This document shows, piece by piece, positions 39,939-52,035 of a DNA stretch of 64,000 nucleotides (its first letter is position 1; each line of letters opens with the position of its first letter). The notes beneath the pieces are model-generated. The model was given only the letters and a program-made list of their open reading frames with translations, did not search any database and was not told the DNA's origin. This stretch comes from Neodiprion pinetum. Lineage: Eukaryota; Arthropoda; Insecta; Hymenoptera; Diprionidae. Where the stretch lies: assembly GCF_021155775.2 (NCBI RefSeq), contig NC_060232.1, positions 39,474,089 to 39,538,088 on the forward strand, written 5' to 3'. The translations under genes and the position numbers were made by a program.

Positions 39939-41059
39939 CCTGTTTTACGGGATCCAATCTCTTCGGCATATTTAGCATCGATTATGAGACGACAATAGAC
40001 CTACCGGATTGTCCCGGGTCTCGTAGCCTCTCGAAAAACTCGCCGGTTTCGTGTTACCCGCACGGTGGGCCTGCCACGTGGGTGGACCTGCCAAAATTAC
40101 TCAGGCACACCTCGGGAGCCACGAATTCGACGGTGCCGAATCCGTCTCTTCAACGTGAACCATTTATCCCCGGACTTTGGTCAGTTGCACAGAATAATAT
40201 GGACGCAAGACACCTGGAAGAACGTTCGGATCGTTGCTGCTTATGTCGTCAGTTTGTCGTATCATCAGGCTTGGCTATTCTCGATAGGCTTTGTGAGGAG
40301 CTTTTCAATGTCGGTTCACTCCAATCAAACGCTGTCGCTGGAGAGGTAACGTCACGCCACAAAAGAAATCAAATCATTCTTACCTAAGAACACTGAATTT
40401 GTTAGGCTACTCGCTTAAATGTTCCAAGTGCCAAAAGACAAATGTTGTTAGCACGATATCGACGACTTCGAATTACCCGTGAAGCCCTGCGAAGGGTTCG
40501 GCTGAAGGAAATAGACAATCCTTTTTTTACACCTCAATATTCGTTGGTTCTTATGGACCTCGTTCTGCCGCTCTCCCTTGCAGTGAGACTTGCAATTATC
40601 TCTCTCGCCTACGTACCTTATCAGTTCCTTCGGCTGAGCAATGGTCTTGGGCCACGATGTGAATCGAACCGCATTTGCTTTGTACGCGTTGAATTCAGTT
40701 GCATAATCACCGTTTACACTCACGCCCACCTGATCGAGGCGAGAAAGGAAAAGAAAATTGTTTTCACATAAGACGATCAATCGGGAACCGCGGCTCGGAT
40801 TATCGACCAGTCGATATTCCATATGGCGGCTGTTCATGGCTCCGGGTATCGACCGATATTGTGAGAGCTTGAATAAAGATATCCACTCGGGTATTTATCA
40901 GCTGCTGGCCTTTCCGTTACGACATCAAAGACCTCTGCCGCCTCTTCCTGCCGTAATATACCTTCATCTTTGAATCATTTATAATTGTGCGGCACTTGTG
41001 AACTGCAGGTATACAAAAACCCATTCCGATTTTTCGGGCTAGACATTACTTACTCTTTT

Positions 41060-41075
41060 TTCTCTCTCTCACTCT

Positions 41076-41107
<32 letters not shown>
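41060..41107 (+). repeat. CT-rich microsatellite
   Basis: Forty-eight bases of CT repeat interrupted by A and CCC. Confidence 0.9.
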
Positions 41108-43135
41108 TTCCGTATTACGAAATTATTATTATTCGTACCATCCGCGTATCGTTGAAATTTTTTATTCTCCTTTGCGACGGAAATATTTTCAGAAAAAGAA
41201 ATGAATCACAGATCAATGATTGCGATAAGAATTCTTTCTTCGTATACTCGGAATTCCAATCTTTCATCACTCGCTAATTATCATTTGGCGGATATGTTCT
41301 TTCGTATCCTCAATTCCATGTAACAGCTTGTCAGACTCGGATGAAATTCGAATAAGCTATTACGTCAAAATTTTTCCCCCACTCGACATTTCCTTTGTTT
41401 ATACCAATTTCGTTCGCATTTTGTTCACTGTATCTGCAGGTCAATCTTGAAGTAATTCGGAAGATGAGGTTTTCTGAATGTTTCCATGATAAAAAGGATT
41501 CCTATCCCATCTATCCTACCAATGGACCCGGATAACAACCGTCGTAAATTCACCGCAGATGAACCGAGAGGCCACTCACTCAAGAAAGTCATAAATCTAA
41601 CTGCTGGAAATCAAAGAAATTTAATCTGAAATATCGAGGAATCAATCGAGATACCTGAAATCATTGGCAATGATTGTGAATAACTTGAAAACATACGATA
41701 GGTTTAAAGAAATGTGATTACTCTCACGGTAAACGAAAAATGGTTTGCATTCATTAACTTTTTGTTGATTTACATTTTGTCACGTACTTTCGCTCATTTC
41801 CAATTTACTAACAACAAGTGATTTCCATACATTTTCAATGATTTCGTGCAATGTTCTCGGTAAATTCCTGCGATTCAATCGAATCCGAAGAACACTGAAA
41901 ATCGCCCGGATCCTTCAGAAATCACTGAAATTTAGTAGGTAATATTGAAAATGAATGTAGGTCAACTAATTAAATCATATTAGAGTGAAAAATCGTTCGA
42001 AATGAACGTCAACAAATTAGAATGACAATTTGATTTCCAAGCGAATGCGTGCAATGGGATAATCCAATCACCAACCTCGCAATGAAACAACAAGTTCGTG
42101 AGAATAAAAAGAGCGCGAAATTAGCAGAGTTCCAAGAATTGCAAAAAACGTGTTTTCGCAGTCTTTCGTAAGAGGCCAGTCTTAAAAAACTCGAATTGCT
42201 GATTAATGGAAGGACCCGAATCTCGAATTATCAAAGACGCGAAAATCTTATTCGTACAATTTAAAAATGTGAAAAGTTCAAGTACAGAAAATTGAAAACA
42301 CGGAAAGTCAAAGTACAGAAAGACAAAATACAGAAAAGTCACGACATGGAACAGCAGCATCGAGAATCTGTATTATACGATTCTACATTATCGAGAGAAA
42401 TTTTGACGATTCTACAGCTTGGCGTTCCATGTTCTGACCTTCCGGATCTTTCGCCTCTCCATTTTCCGACTTTCAACATTTTTAATTACCATTTATCAAG
42501 TTTTTGCTTATTTAAAGACTCATGCAGGCTGTAAGGGTTGCGGGTGTAAAGTTGGTACACACAATGCGTGTTCGTTGACGCGTGCAGGCATCAGCTGGCG
42601 GAGAAAGCACGCCGCACGCGTGAATTACGCACGCACACGCACGCGCACGCAGCGAAATCTGCGCTCCGAGCTACGACGCAATCTCGGCCGATAAGCGGCG
42701 ACGCGATTACTTCGTCGTTCGTTTCTCGTTCCACCGGGAACCGTTTCCGAATCCTTCATCCTGCAGACCGAGATCAAACCTCAAATATTACCACGCCTCA
42801 GCAGAACCTCTTCGTGTTCTCCCCGCAGAGCTCTTTAAACTCACCGCAACGGCTCCTCCTCATCCTCGTCCATCTGTTTAACCTTATTTTCTATTTCTCA
42901 GGGCGACCGGTGTGAACTTGTCAAAGAATAAACAAAGTCGGATGCGACGGGATCAAGGAGAATCCTTTTGGACCACTTGAAACGCCGGCATGCATGCTTA
43001 GTGTGTATAAACGGTATTAAGCGTGTCAAGTAAAAGAGGTTTGTATATAACGCGACGATCTTGTACGCGTTTTTCCATGCCTTTTTTTCGTACATAAAGT
43101 ACTCGTTCCTACGACGGTTGATTGAGTCTGCGAAT

Positions 43136-43215
43136 GCGCATGCGCGGAGTACTGAAAATACCACTTTTCGGTCCTAGGAGTTAAAAGTGGTCTTTTCTGT
43201 ACTGCGCGCATGCGC
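43136..43215. repeat. 80-nt hairpin with paired GCGCATGCGC palindromes
   Basis: Arms of 33 bp with only three single mismatches, evenly spaced, and a 14-base loop that itself contains TCCTAGGA. Each arm starts with GCGCATGCGC. On the left this is the full NRF-1/Ewg consensus TGCGCATGCGCG. Both a microRNA-precursor-like fold and a paired transcription-factor site are possible, as is a tiny palindromic transposon remnant. The sequence alone cannot decide between them. Confidence 0.88.
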
Positions 43216-46200
43216 TGTCACGAACAAATCTGAAATTACGCAACCCTAACCTCAATTTCGTGCTACGTGGAAAAACGCGTAACGTACTCTTGTCATATAA
43301 AGAATTCGTCTTTGACTTCACCTACGACTCATATTGCAAACTTACGTTCGGCCCGAAAAGACCGAGTTTGCCTCCGTGTGACAAAATATACTATTTCAAA
43401 CTCTATATTTTTTGTTTGGTTAAAAGATTTTCAACTCATATATAAGCAGCGTCCCAAAGTTTTTCATTTTTTTGCTTCATTCAGACATCTTTATGAAGGT
43501 TTGAATATCCAAACATGTTTATTTATACTTTCTCCTTTTCTTACGCTTCTCAAAAAAGTTTCAAGTGTTTGACATTTCAATCATTTCAACAAGCATTAAA
43601 GTGCGAGAATGATTCAACAAAAAAAATGATCCCGTTATGGAACCGATCCCGAAATGATCGAATTAAGAAATATTCCCTTAACGTAATTTATTTGATAGTT
43701 AAATAATAATGGACGAACTGTATGAGTATGGTTTGAATGATTCTATCTCAAAGATGTTTGCACGAAATAAAAGAACTTGAAGGAAAAAACGAGGAATGTT
43801 TCCGGTGTATTCAATGAAATTGAAGCCAATCGGTTGGTCAAAAATCGATTATTCGGAAACTCACCAGCAGTTCCATGGTGCGTTTGATGAGTTTTTTTAA
43901 AACATTAACGCGATCGCAAACATCATTCGAGTCTGATCGATTGATGTGAATGTGTAAATTTATACAGACTGTTTACGGTCTTTTGGATCGATAGTATCCA
44001 ATTTCAATACTTGACGATTTCAAGCAATTGTGGTATCAATGTTTTCCAACAACATATAACGCACCCAACCAGAGTGCAAACAACCAATCATTTCGAACAT
44101 CACAGAAATCATACGAGTTTTTTACTGACGGATTGAGTGCTGCAGGTTTAATTTTAATCGAACGGCATATAACTCTCTCTCTTTTTAGCCTTACATAATT
44201 GTTATTTATCGCTTTGATTCAGGGCTGATACTCGAGCACCATTGGACCCTGCATCAGACGCAGGAACGAGTGCAACACACGTATGATGAATGCGTTGAGT
44301 AACTGCATCGCAGCGACCTTCCAGCCTAACTTGAGCTCTTTGTGCCGTGAGTAATAACGCAACTGAACGTTCGAAACGGCGTTGTTCTTTCGAGCGCAGC
44401 TGCTTTTTATTTTTCTCGTTCATGCTTCTGTTCCTTTTTTCCCCACTCCGTATCGTTCTTGATTTAATTACGTGTCGGTGCAGCGTGCAAGAAAAACTGA
44501 TGTTTGAGCAACCGGGGCGAAATTGGAGATATCGAGATGGATGAGATTCGGCTGTTGCGGAAAGTTACGTATGATTTTTATACCGGAAACTGGAAAGAAA
44601 GTGAGACTGAGGAAAAAGCTTCAGGGACCGTAACAAACTTGAGACACGGGTATAATTTCTCTAGGTTATTCGAGAACGAGTGACATGACGCAGGTAAAAT
44701 TCATTCACAGATGATAGCGAGAAAAGAAACGATAGAAGAAGAAGAAGAAGAAGACGAAGAAGAAGAGGCAGAAGTGGCAGCAGGGAAATAAAGATAAAAT
44801 GATGTACGATAATAATACCGTAAAAATATTTTTCTCAGCTACACAAAAGCGAAAAGAAAAATGAAGAAGAATCAGGTCGTACAAACACCAGGCACGATAA
44901 TATATACCCTCTTCGACAAAAGTTGCCGCTGTTGCTACAGTGAGGAAATCTTCACCTGCGTGCGATGATTTCAAGGACCGGCGTCTTGGCGTCCAATTGT
45001 CACTCTGCAGGTAACGTGAGTGCAGACTATGGAAAACGTTACGAGAGAAGAAGAGAAAGAAAATGAAAGAAAAAAAAAAAACGGTTCAACTATAACGGCC
45101 CTAGCCGAGTTTTACGATTGCCATTTCGTTCCACCACGGTATGTTACGGCGACATTTCTGGAGGGTTTCCCTTGGTCTAAGGGACGACGATAATTACCGC
45201 ACAAATGATTCTTCCTTTCTTTCTTTCCTTCATTCTTCCTTCCCTTTCAGAGAGCCTCCCGGACACTTCTTTACTCCAGCTTCATGGCTCAGGCTACGGA
45301 ATTTCCAACCTGGCCTTCCAACCGATCAACCGACAAACGGATACCTATTATATCCGTCCAACTAACAGCACCGGTAACGCACCGACGTCCAGCTTTCACG
45401 AAACACGTGTCGGATTACATATCTCACGCTACACGTGCTCGAATTCTAGCTGCAGTCGCACCATGTGCTCCAAAGAGAAGCGATGGCTTATGGTTATAAG
45501 CATATGACACGAAGACCGAAAGAAGGAACAAGCCGCGGCTTGGCTACGGGATCCCGGGATCTGGGTCAACTCGAATTATTATTCTACAGAGAGAAACTAC
45601 TTTCGGTAACGCGTATTCGTTCAGTGTAGAGCTTTTCACGAAACTTTGACTGTGATGTGTGAACAGTCAGCAACGTGTTTTTAGAAATGTTTTACCATCT
45701 CTGGGTTAGATTGAGATCACCAAATGCCGGGACCTTGTGAAATTGTGGAAGCGAAATGTTTCATTCTTTGAAGAAATTAAAGAGAACCGTAGATCAGGAT
45801 TCTTACGGTCAACCTTTTTCATAAATTGTACCCCCGTTCTACATTTTTACGTAAAATATCGTTTGTGAAATTTTCAAATTTCAATCTGCCTGTGATTTTG
45901 TCGAAATTTGTGCGTAACTTCACAAGTATTTCGAAAGTGCCAGCTTTATCAGGGTTATAACAGATCAGGACAATTCAGCACATTGTCACTCGACGAATTG
46001 GATAAGGATTTCCTTGCGTAGTAAAACAGGCTAAAATTTTAAAAAAAACATTGACATTGAATTATTCAATATTCTCGTAAAAATCTTCACTGATTATGAA
46101 CCAATGTTCAAAGAAATCGAACATTTTAAAAGCTTGTGAAATATCGTGTATCTTGTGAAAAATTCACAAGAAATCCGTGAATTATTTTCATAGTTGTGAC

Positions 46201-46484
46201 TAATGGAGATAAAAAATGTGGAAAATTTGGATACATATCTTTCCGACGATCCCAACTTTGTACGTATCCAGCCTATCACTCACCACTAAGAATCAACGAG
46301 CGTCAAGTAAGCTGATAAGGAAAAAAAAAAAACCGGCGTGTGCAGATGACGCGTACATCGCGTAGTGAAAAACGCGCTTTGAAACACAGTCGTTGGTCCA
46401 ATTGGCGATGTAAAAGGGTCGTGAAAGAGAGGCAAGTAAGTATACGATTGTTAAATAGCGTTACAAGCGTATATGGATGCGCAC
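43216..46484. other. non-genic stretch left of the kinase exon
   Basis: Includes a (GAA)n purine tract at 44733-44770 and a T/C-rich tract near 45210. A C-rich plus-strand open stretch at 45250-45507 follows a good TTTCAG acceptor but matches nothing I know. It may be an intron of the minus-strand kinase gene. Confidence 0.45.
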
Positions 46485-46628
46485 CTTGACGTTGAGGAGA
46501 GTGTGAACGGCTTCCTCGACGCGGGCAAAATTCCCCTTGCCAAGGACCCGGAGCATCTGATACCTGCCGACGCTGATCAGCGACTTTTTGTTGGAGGGAT
46601 GAACGGGGCCCGACTCGGATCTCGTCAT
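46485..46628 (-). CDS. Ser/Thr protein kinase, first coding exon (partial gene)
   Basis: Forty-eight codons on the minus strand. They start with ATG at 46628 and end in phase 0 at AAG before a GTGCGC donor. The residues VGRYQMLRVLGKGNFARVEE are the first strands of a kinase domain with the glycine-rich ATP loop LGKGNFARV (residues 29-37). The exon ends LLNVK, just where VAIK with the catalytic lysine should follow in the next exon. The wording is typical of the CAMK/AMPK-related group (SIK, MARK and NIM1-like kinases); I cannot name the member. An in-frame stop lies about 50 bp upstream, which supports this ATG. Third positions are rich in G and C, unlike the flanks. The rest of the gene should lie at lower coordinates, and I did not find the HRDLK or DFG exons in the window, so introns may be long. 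Confidence 0.8.
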
Positions 46629-46721
46629 CGCTGCCGACGCCGACGAAGGACGTAAGCCGGTCGCAGGTGCGGATCAGAGGCGTTCAAACTGGCAGGTGAT
46701 ATCCTTGGAGAGACGGGGAAC

Positions 46722-46760
46722 GAGGAGGAGGAGGAGGAGGAGGAGGAGGAGGAGGAGGAG
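46722..46760 (-). repeat. (TCC)13 trinucleotide repeat in the kinase leader
   Basis: Perfect GGA/GAG repeat on the plus strand. It reads as (TCC)n on the kinase transcript, about 95 bp before the ATG. It is probably 5-prime untranslated or promoter sequence and a likely length polymorphism. Confidence 0.9.
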
Positions 46761-47640
46761 ATGCCGAGCGGTGATTTTCTCAGCGATCTAACGAAGCCGG
46801 AGCAACGATGCCGAAGATCCGCAGACGCGGGACGCGAACGAAAAACGAACTTAACCGGGACTTTGACATTTTATCGGAAGACGGTCAGGATCAATGGCCG
46901 ATATCGGGCGGTACTTTTATCCACGCCAGAAAACAAAAGAGAGCATTCGGTTTGGGGAACAATTGAGTACGTTCTGAATTTTGACGGATCCTCAACGCCT
47001 CCGTGGATCGCAATCACTCAATTGCCATTCCCCTAGTTTTCAACGAAAATCTAGGGAACACGCTAGTTAAAAACCCTAGATGCGACTGCTGTACTATAAA
47101 TTGTCACTAATGATTCCCTGACTTACCTACGGTGCTGCGGCTAGCGGCAGATAATCGAACTATGGTCTTTACCAAACTAATTGTTACGATCACGACGCCG
47201 GTCTCTGTACAACTCCCGATTCTCGTTTTTCACGCTTTCCACTCCGGCAGTTCCTATTTTCGTTTCTTCTTCTTCTACTTCGTCGTTAATCGTCTTCCTC
47301 TTTTTGCCCGGCAAACATGCATGTACACCATTAATAATATTGGCCAAGAACGCTAGGAAGCTGGCCTCTTCTCTCGAGGCACTGAAACACACGTGCGAAG
47401 CACATGTGTCCGCCATCGGTCCGGAGCTTCGGAGAGAGAAGAAGCTTCTTGCGCTTCGCGACGACGACGAGCTCGTTTTCCACAGGCCATCCGTGCCTTC
47501 TTCGCAGCATCCAACGATCCTATCTACGCGTTTCTCGATCCTCACAAACGCTCTCGCAACGTAGGTGGGTGAGTGTATATCAAAGGGCAGTCGGCCTCGG
47601 AAATGTCATCGTGTACGTCTGCGTCGACAGAGTGGCGCTT

Positions 47641-47669
47641 GAAACGAAACGAAACGAAACGAAACGAAA
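47641..47669 (+). repeat. (GAAAC)n pentamer repeat
   Basis: Five perfect GAAAC units followed by degenerate AAAAC. The period is the same as in the large GGAAY array at 35285, and the motif is related. Confidence 0.9.
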
Positions 47670-49223
47670 CAAAACAAGAAGGCAAAAACTACGCGGGTGG
47701 AAAAATGTATGAGATGAAAAACGTCGAGGAGCGTAAAGCAATAACGAGCAGAACGCTCCCTGGTTAATCAACTCGATTCGCCTCATTCCCTCGACAACGT
47801 TGCGGCTTAATACACGAATTGTAAAACGAGTTGCTGCGAATTTTAGATCAAGTTTCCACCACGTTTCCAATTTAACAAGTCGCGTGGTTATTCGCAGTCT
47901 TAAACGATTTGCGGTTCTCCCGACGTCGTCAAAGTCAAACGCGACCCGAAGTTCGACATAGAATCGCAAATCAATGCGGGCACGATGGCAACCCTTGTCA
48001 AACGAAATTATTTTGAATCTCCTCGAGAGATTCGAAATCAAAAATAGTGATCAGCCACAGGCAGAAGAACGCTCTAAATTGTACAAATAATACGACAGGA
48101 CGATGAGGAGAAAAATATGTCGAAACACCCGAAGGTGAAGAAATATCTGTGACTCGTCTCACATTGCGTGTAATGTACAATGAATAAGGACTCGTTAAAT
48201 CCACACGAGATAATGAATTTGGTCTGACACGAAAAAAGAAAAGAAAAAAAAGAAACATCATTTGCCTCAAATATTTTTCAGTCAAATCAAACAATTAGCG
48301 CCTCGTTTCGTGGAAAACGAAAATTGTTGTTCAGACCCCTGTTTTTACTTTCAAGTGTATGTTTGTTTTATTTCTTTCTTTTCCCTTTCTTTTGGTAAAC
48401 CGTGTTTTTTCCCAAGCAAGGAAACACCCGTTTCGTCATGTTTGATCAGTAACCGGGTAAACATCGGTTGTCTCAAAAAAAACTTCTTCGCTCTCCGTGC
48501 GCTTAGGCGTGGTTGCGCAGTATAGTATTGACGAAAAAAACAGTGCAGCGGACGGCCGATTGCATAAACCACCGATGAAAATGGAGACAATTGGCAATGG
48601 AAATACGTAGACCGAGATGTAGTGAAAAATAAAAAATATGAAAAAGATAGGAAAAAAGAAACTTCCGAAATGTGTTTTATAATTAATTTTCGGTTCGTTG
48701 AAACTGCGAAGCTCGCAATTATCCGTAAAACCTGCGTCCACGAATCGTGCAAACTCGCATAATCCTTAATCACCCTAAAACTATAAGATGCGTTATACAA
48801 CAAGTGATCACCGACCAGCGATGAGCGCATACCGAGTAGAATTCCGACAGAGTCAGCATCGCTGGGCGCGTTGCATGTGTCGCAATATATATTAATAAAT
48901 TATACACTCTACGTATGTTTTCCAAGCGTAATTCTCTAAGCTCTCTTCCAAGCGGATCGTGCGAGGTTTTAAAAAGCATGGTTCAGCGGCGCGATGACAG
49001 ACGGACAGACAGGCGGGCGACAGCGGCAACGACTCTCGAGGTCACCAGGAAGCTGCTATCTAATGTAACTACAACTCGGATAGCGTATTCGCTCGCATTC
49101 GCTCGCTTTCGCGCATGTACGCGCAGAGAGACACGCGCACCTCGCGGCGAACAGCTGTTCTCCGGTCCCAAAGAGGGACGCGGGCCTTCGGCCCATCGGG
49201 CAGAGGGGAGGGGGAGGGTGGGA

Positions 49224-49235
49224 GGGGGGGGGGGG
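49224..49235 (+). repeat. poly(G) run in GC-rich block
   Basis: Twelve G in a purine-rich GGGAGGGTGGGAG context, with strong G-quadruplex potential. It lies in a CpG-rich patch of about 330 bp. Confidence 0.8.
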
Positions 49236-49345
49236 CGGAGTCGGGCCCAGAACGCGGCCTTGGTGGAGCCGTGCGCGAAGATTGACTAGAGTTTTGCATC
49301 GTGCCGTGTAATTTATATTATACGTGCATATGTATATATGTATAT

Positions 49346-49365
49346 ATGTGTGTGTGTGTGTGTGT
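49346..49365 (+). repeat. (GT)10 microsatellite
   Basis: GT repeat flanked by TATATG words. Confidence 0.9.
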
Positions 49366-51882
49366 ATACGTATACCGTGTTAATATACATTTAACATTAT
49401 ACACGGAGATTGCAGCAAGTGTGCGGTGTATGCGTATTAAATATATGTGTATTATGGCTGCCTTATATGTGTATGTGCAATGTATCATTACCAATCCTCA
49501 AGACTGGTTGGAGATAAAATTTATCCCGCAAAGTGAATCGCTCTGCACGTGCAGCGCAGCCGACCCATGTGAAATTTAAAAGGCTGTAACTTATACGTTG
49601 TATTATGAATGCCCAAGTTTTTTAGATTTTTAACTATTACTTTCGATCGTTCTAGGATAATTTTTCGTCAAAATGATAATCAAATCAATACGTATAGCAT
49701 AACGGCTACCATTGTGGTTTTTGTTGCTCTTTTGTGATTGTTATAAAGTATAGCTGAGATGTTGTTTTTTTTTTTTTTTTTTCAATGGGATATTTGTTGA
49801 TTCGTTCTATTTAATGCTCCATGCAATGGTTTATTTTGTTGAGAAGATTGTGCGATTTGTACTTTTTTTTCTTTTACAATTTCAAAGAAACCGATTTTTA
49901 TCAAATGGTCAAACCGATACTACTGTTTCTTGATCAAAGTTGTTATTGATCAGTGCAATCTTGAACAATTTCATATTTGACAATGATTTAGGGTTCTTTC
50001 CCTGGATTCCTATGGAAATTATCATACCTTACGAAGTACCAATTTTATCGATAAAACAGAATTTCAAAAAAACTGTAATTTTTCAGCAAACTTTTATGTT
50101 TGTCGAAGTATGCGACTAATTGTCAGAAATGGCGAGAAATAGGCAGTGAGATTAGTTGATTAACGGTTTCAAAGAGAATGTTGAAATTTCCATTTAAAAA
50201 TAGATTTCATGCAAAATCTGTATACAAACGACGTACCTGTAGTAATATCCTCGATAAAAAGGTCTTCCAAGATGAGCGACTTAACATAACTAAACTAAAA
50301 TTCATCATCAATTCATCAATTTCACACCGATTTTCAATCGCAGATAATTAGAATTATTCTCCGCGAGTGAAATTCAACGTACAACTTGTCAACCGCGTTT
50401 TAATTTTTGCATAAAGGCGACTGCGACGCGTGCATTTCCAACCAGGCACTAAAAAGAGACGCACTTTTTATTACCGCAGGCACGGTTCAAGTACAAGGCC
50501 AAGCAAGCAGGCAGCGCTATGTGCATGGCGATTACATTTCGCAACTCGGCGGCAAAGTCAGTAGCAACCGTTTGCGATTTCTCAAGGTGTGTGGAAATCG
50601 CCGTGAATTTTATACGTTCGCAAGGTAACTCTTGCGGTTTTCACACTGATTATATGTATAACGCATTTACCACCTGGCGGTAATGATTCACGGATTGAAA
50701 AAAAGAAATAAATGAACAAACTCGATAAATACACGTGATACATTCCCTGGACCAGCGAACCGAGTGCTGCTGATACGTATATCCGTTTTGCGAGACGCAG
50801 AATTTTGCGGTCGCGGTTAAAAGCGATGGGATTCTTAGACGAATTGATTGGCAAATAGTTTTACCGGACTTGCAAAAATTTTTGCAATCAATTATGCCGA
50901 AGACTGCAAATATCGACGATGAATTGCATTAACTCCAACTTACGTGTACGAGGAAATTTTGTCAGCAAGACGGTTAAACGATCTTGAAAACATTCTTTAC
51001 TGAAAAAAAAGTCACTATAACACGTGATACTAGTCTTACGAGCCTGCAACTCTGGCAGATCCTTGCGATACCGAGCATTTCCTCATTGCCTGAATTGTCC
51101 AAATCCACGCGGATTTTTTACGTAACGATATCATAACGCTGACAGTGACATAACACGTGGATTCGGATGAACCGTCGACAAGGTTATGCGGAAATTCACT
51201 GGCAAGCATAAAGTTTCGGTATCAAATTCTCGAGAGGTTTTAAAAAGACCCTGTCAAAACCGAATGTGTCGAATTGAATCTCGCCGAGAAAAGCTGAAAC
51301 ATTTAATTCGGGAATTTGATAGGTGTCAAAAACCGCGTGTCGCTGTATTGCGTACAGCCTGATGAAACGAGGGACCGTCAATCCATTGAAATGAAAATAT
51401 CGAATGGAAAGAGTTCCTCCTTTTTTGATCTCTCTATCTCTCTCTTGTGGTATCGTTTAAGCGGTTACTCGTCCGTCTGGCTCAAATATGGTCCCGCAAA
51501 AGTTCATGTTACAAGGAATAATATTTATTAACGAATGTTAGACTTTTACATTTCTTTACGTTTTCCGTCTTGTTACGAACTGACACCGGTTAATGGCTTT
51601 GGCCGTAGAACGTTGATTATTTTGAGAGGACGTCTCGTACACATAATAACGTGTCCAACTACTGAAATTACAAAATTGCAAATTCTAAATGAATTCCATG
51701 CTGCTTGCTTTAATCATTTCCTCAATAACGAAATCTGATTGAATTTTTCTGGGTAACATTAAGAATGTATATGTATAATATCCAAATAGCTTGTCGTTGC
51801 GCAAACATCAGTTGAACATTTTTTGAAACGTCTGTATTTGATGGTCCTCAGGAAGCTACGGCTCTAGGATGAAATAAAATTT

Positions 51883-51902
51883 CTTATCTATCTATCTATC
51901 TA
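51883..51902 (+). repeat. (ATCT)n tetranucleotide repeat
   Basis: About five TATC units in AT-rich DNA. Confidence 0.85.
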
Positions 51903-52016
51903 CCTTGAAATGAGCGTCTCATTATGTCGGCTATAGAAGATTCGTTGTGCAGAGAGGATGGGTTGGTACACACAAGTGTCTAACTTGTCGTACCTTGCTC
52001 TAACTACTTTGTAAAA

Positions 52017-52035
52017 TCTCTCTCTCTCTCTCTCT
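52017..52035 (+). repeat. (CT)n microsatellite
   Basis: Nineteen bases of CT repeat continuing into a wider pyrimidine tract. Confidence 0.9.

Larger units (their letters stand above)
37865..43135. other. long non-genic stretch
   Basis: About 5.3 kb with CT tracts at 39916 and 41060 and AT-rich spacers. A 205-codon plus-strand open frame at 39770-40387 runs through the CT tract, lacks an ATG start and has no recognisable domain, so I do not call it. If the kinase gene at 46.6 kb runs leftward, this may be its intron. Confidence 0.45.

Noticed and set aside
39770..40387. 205-codon plus-strand open frame
   Set aside because: It lacks an ATG at its start, runs through a CT microsatellite and shows no domain or coding-type composition.
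45250..45507. C-rich open stretch after a TTTCAG acceptor
   Set aside because: Open in two frames, no donor of quality, no recognisable protein; noted only as part of the spacer.
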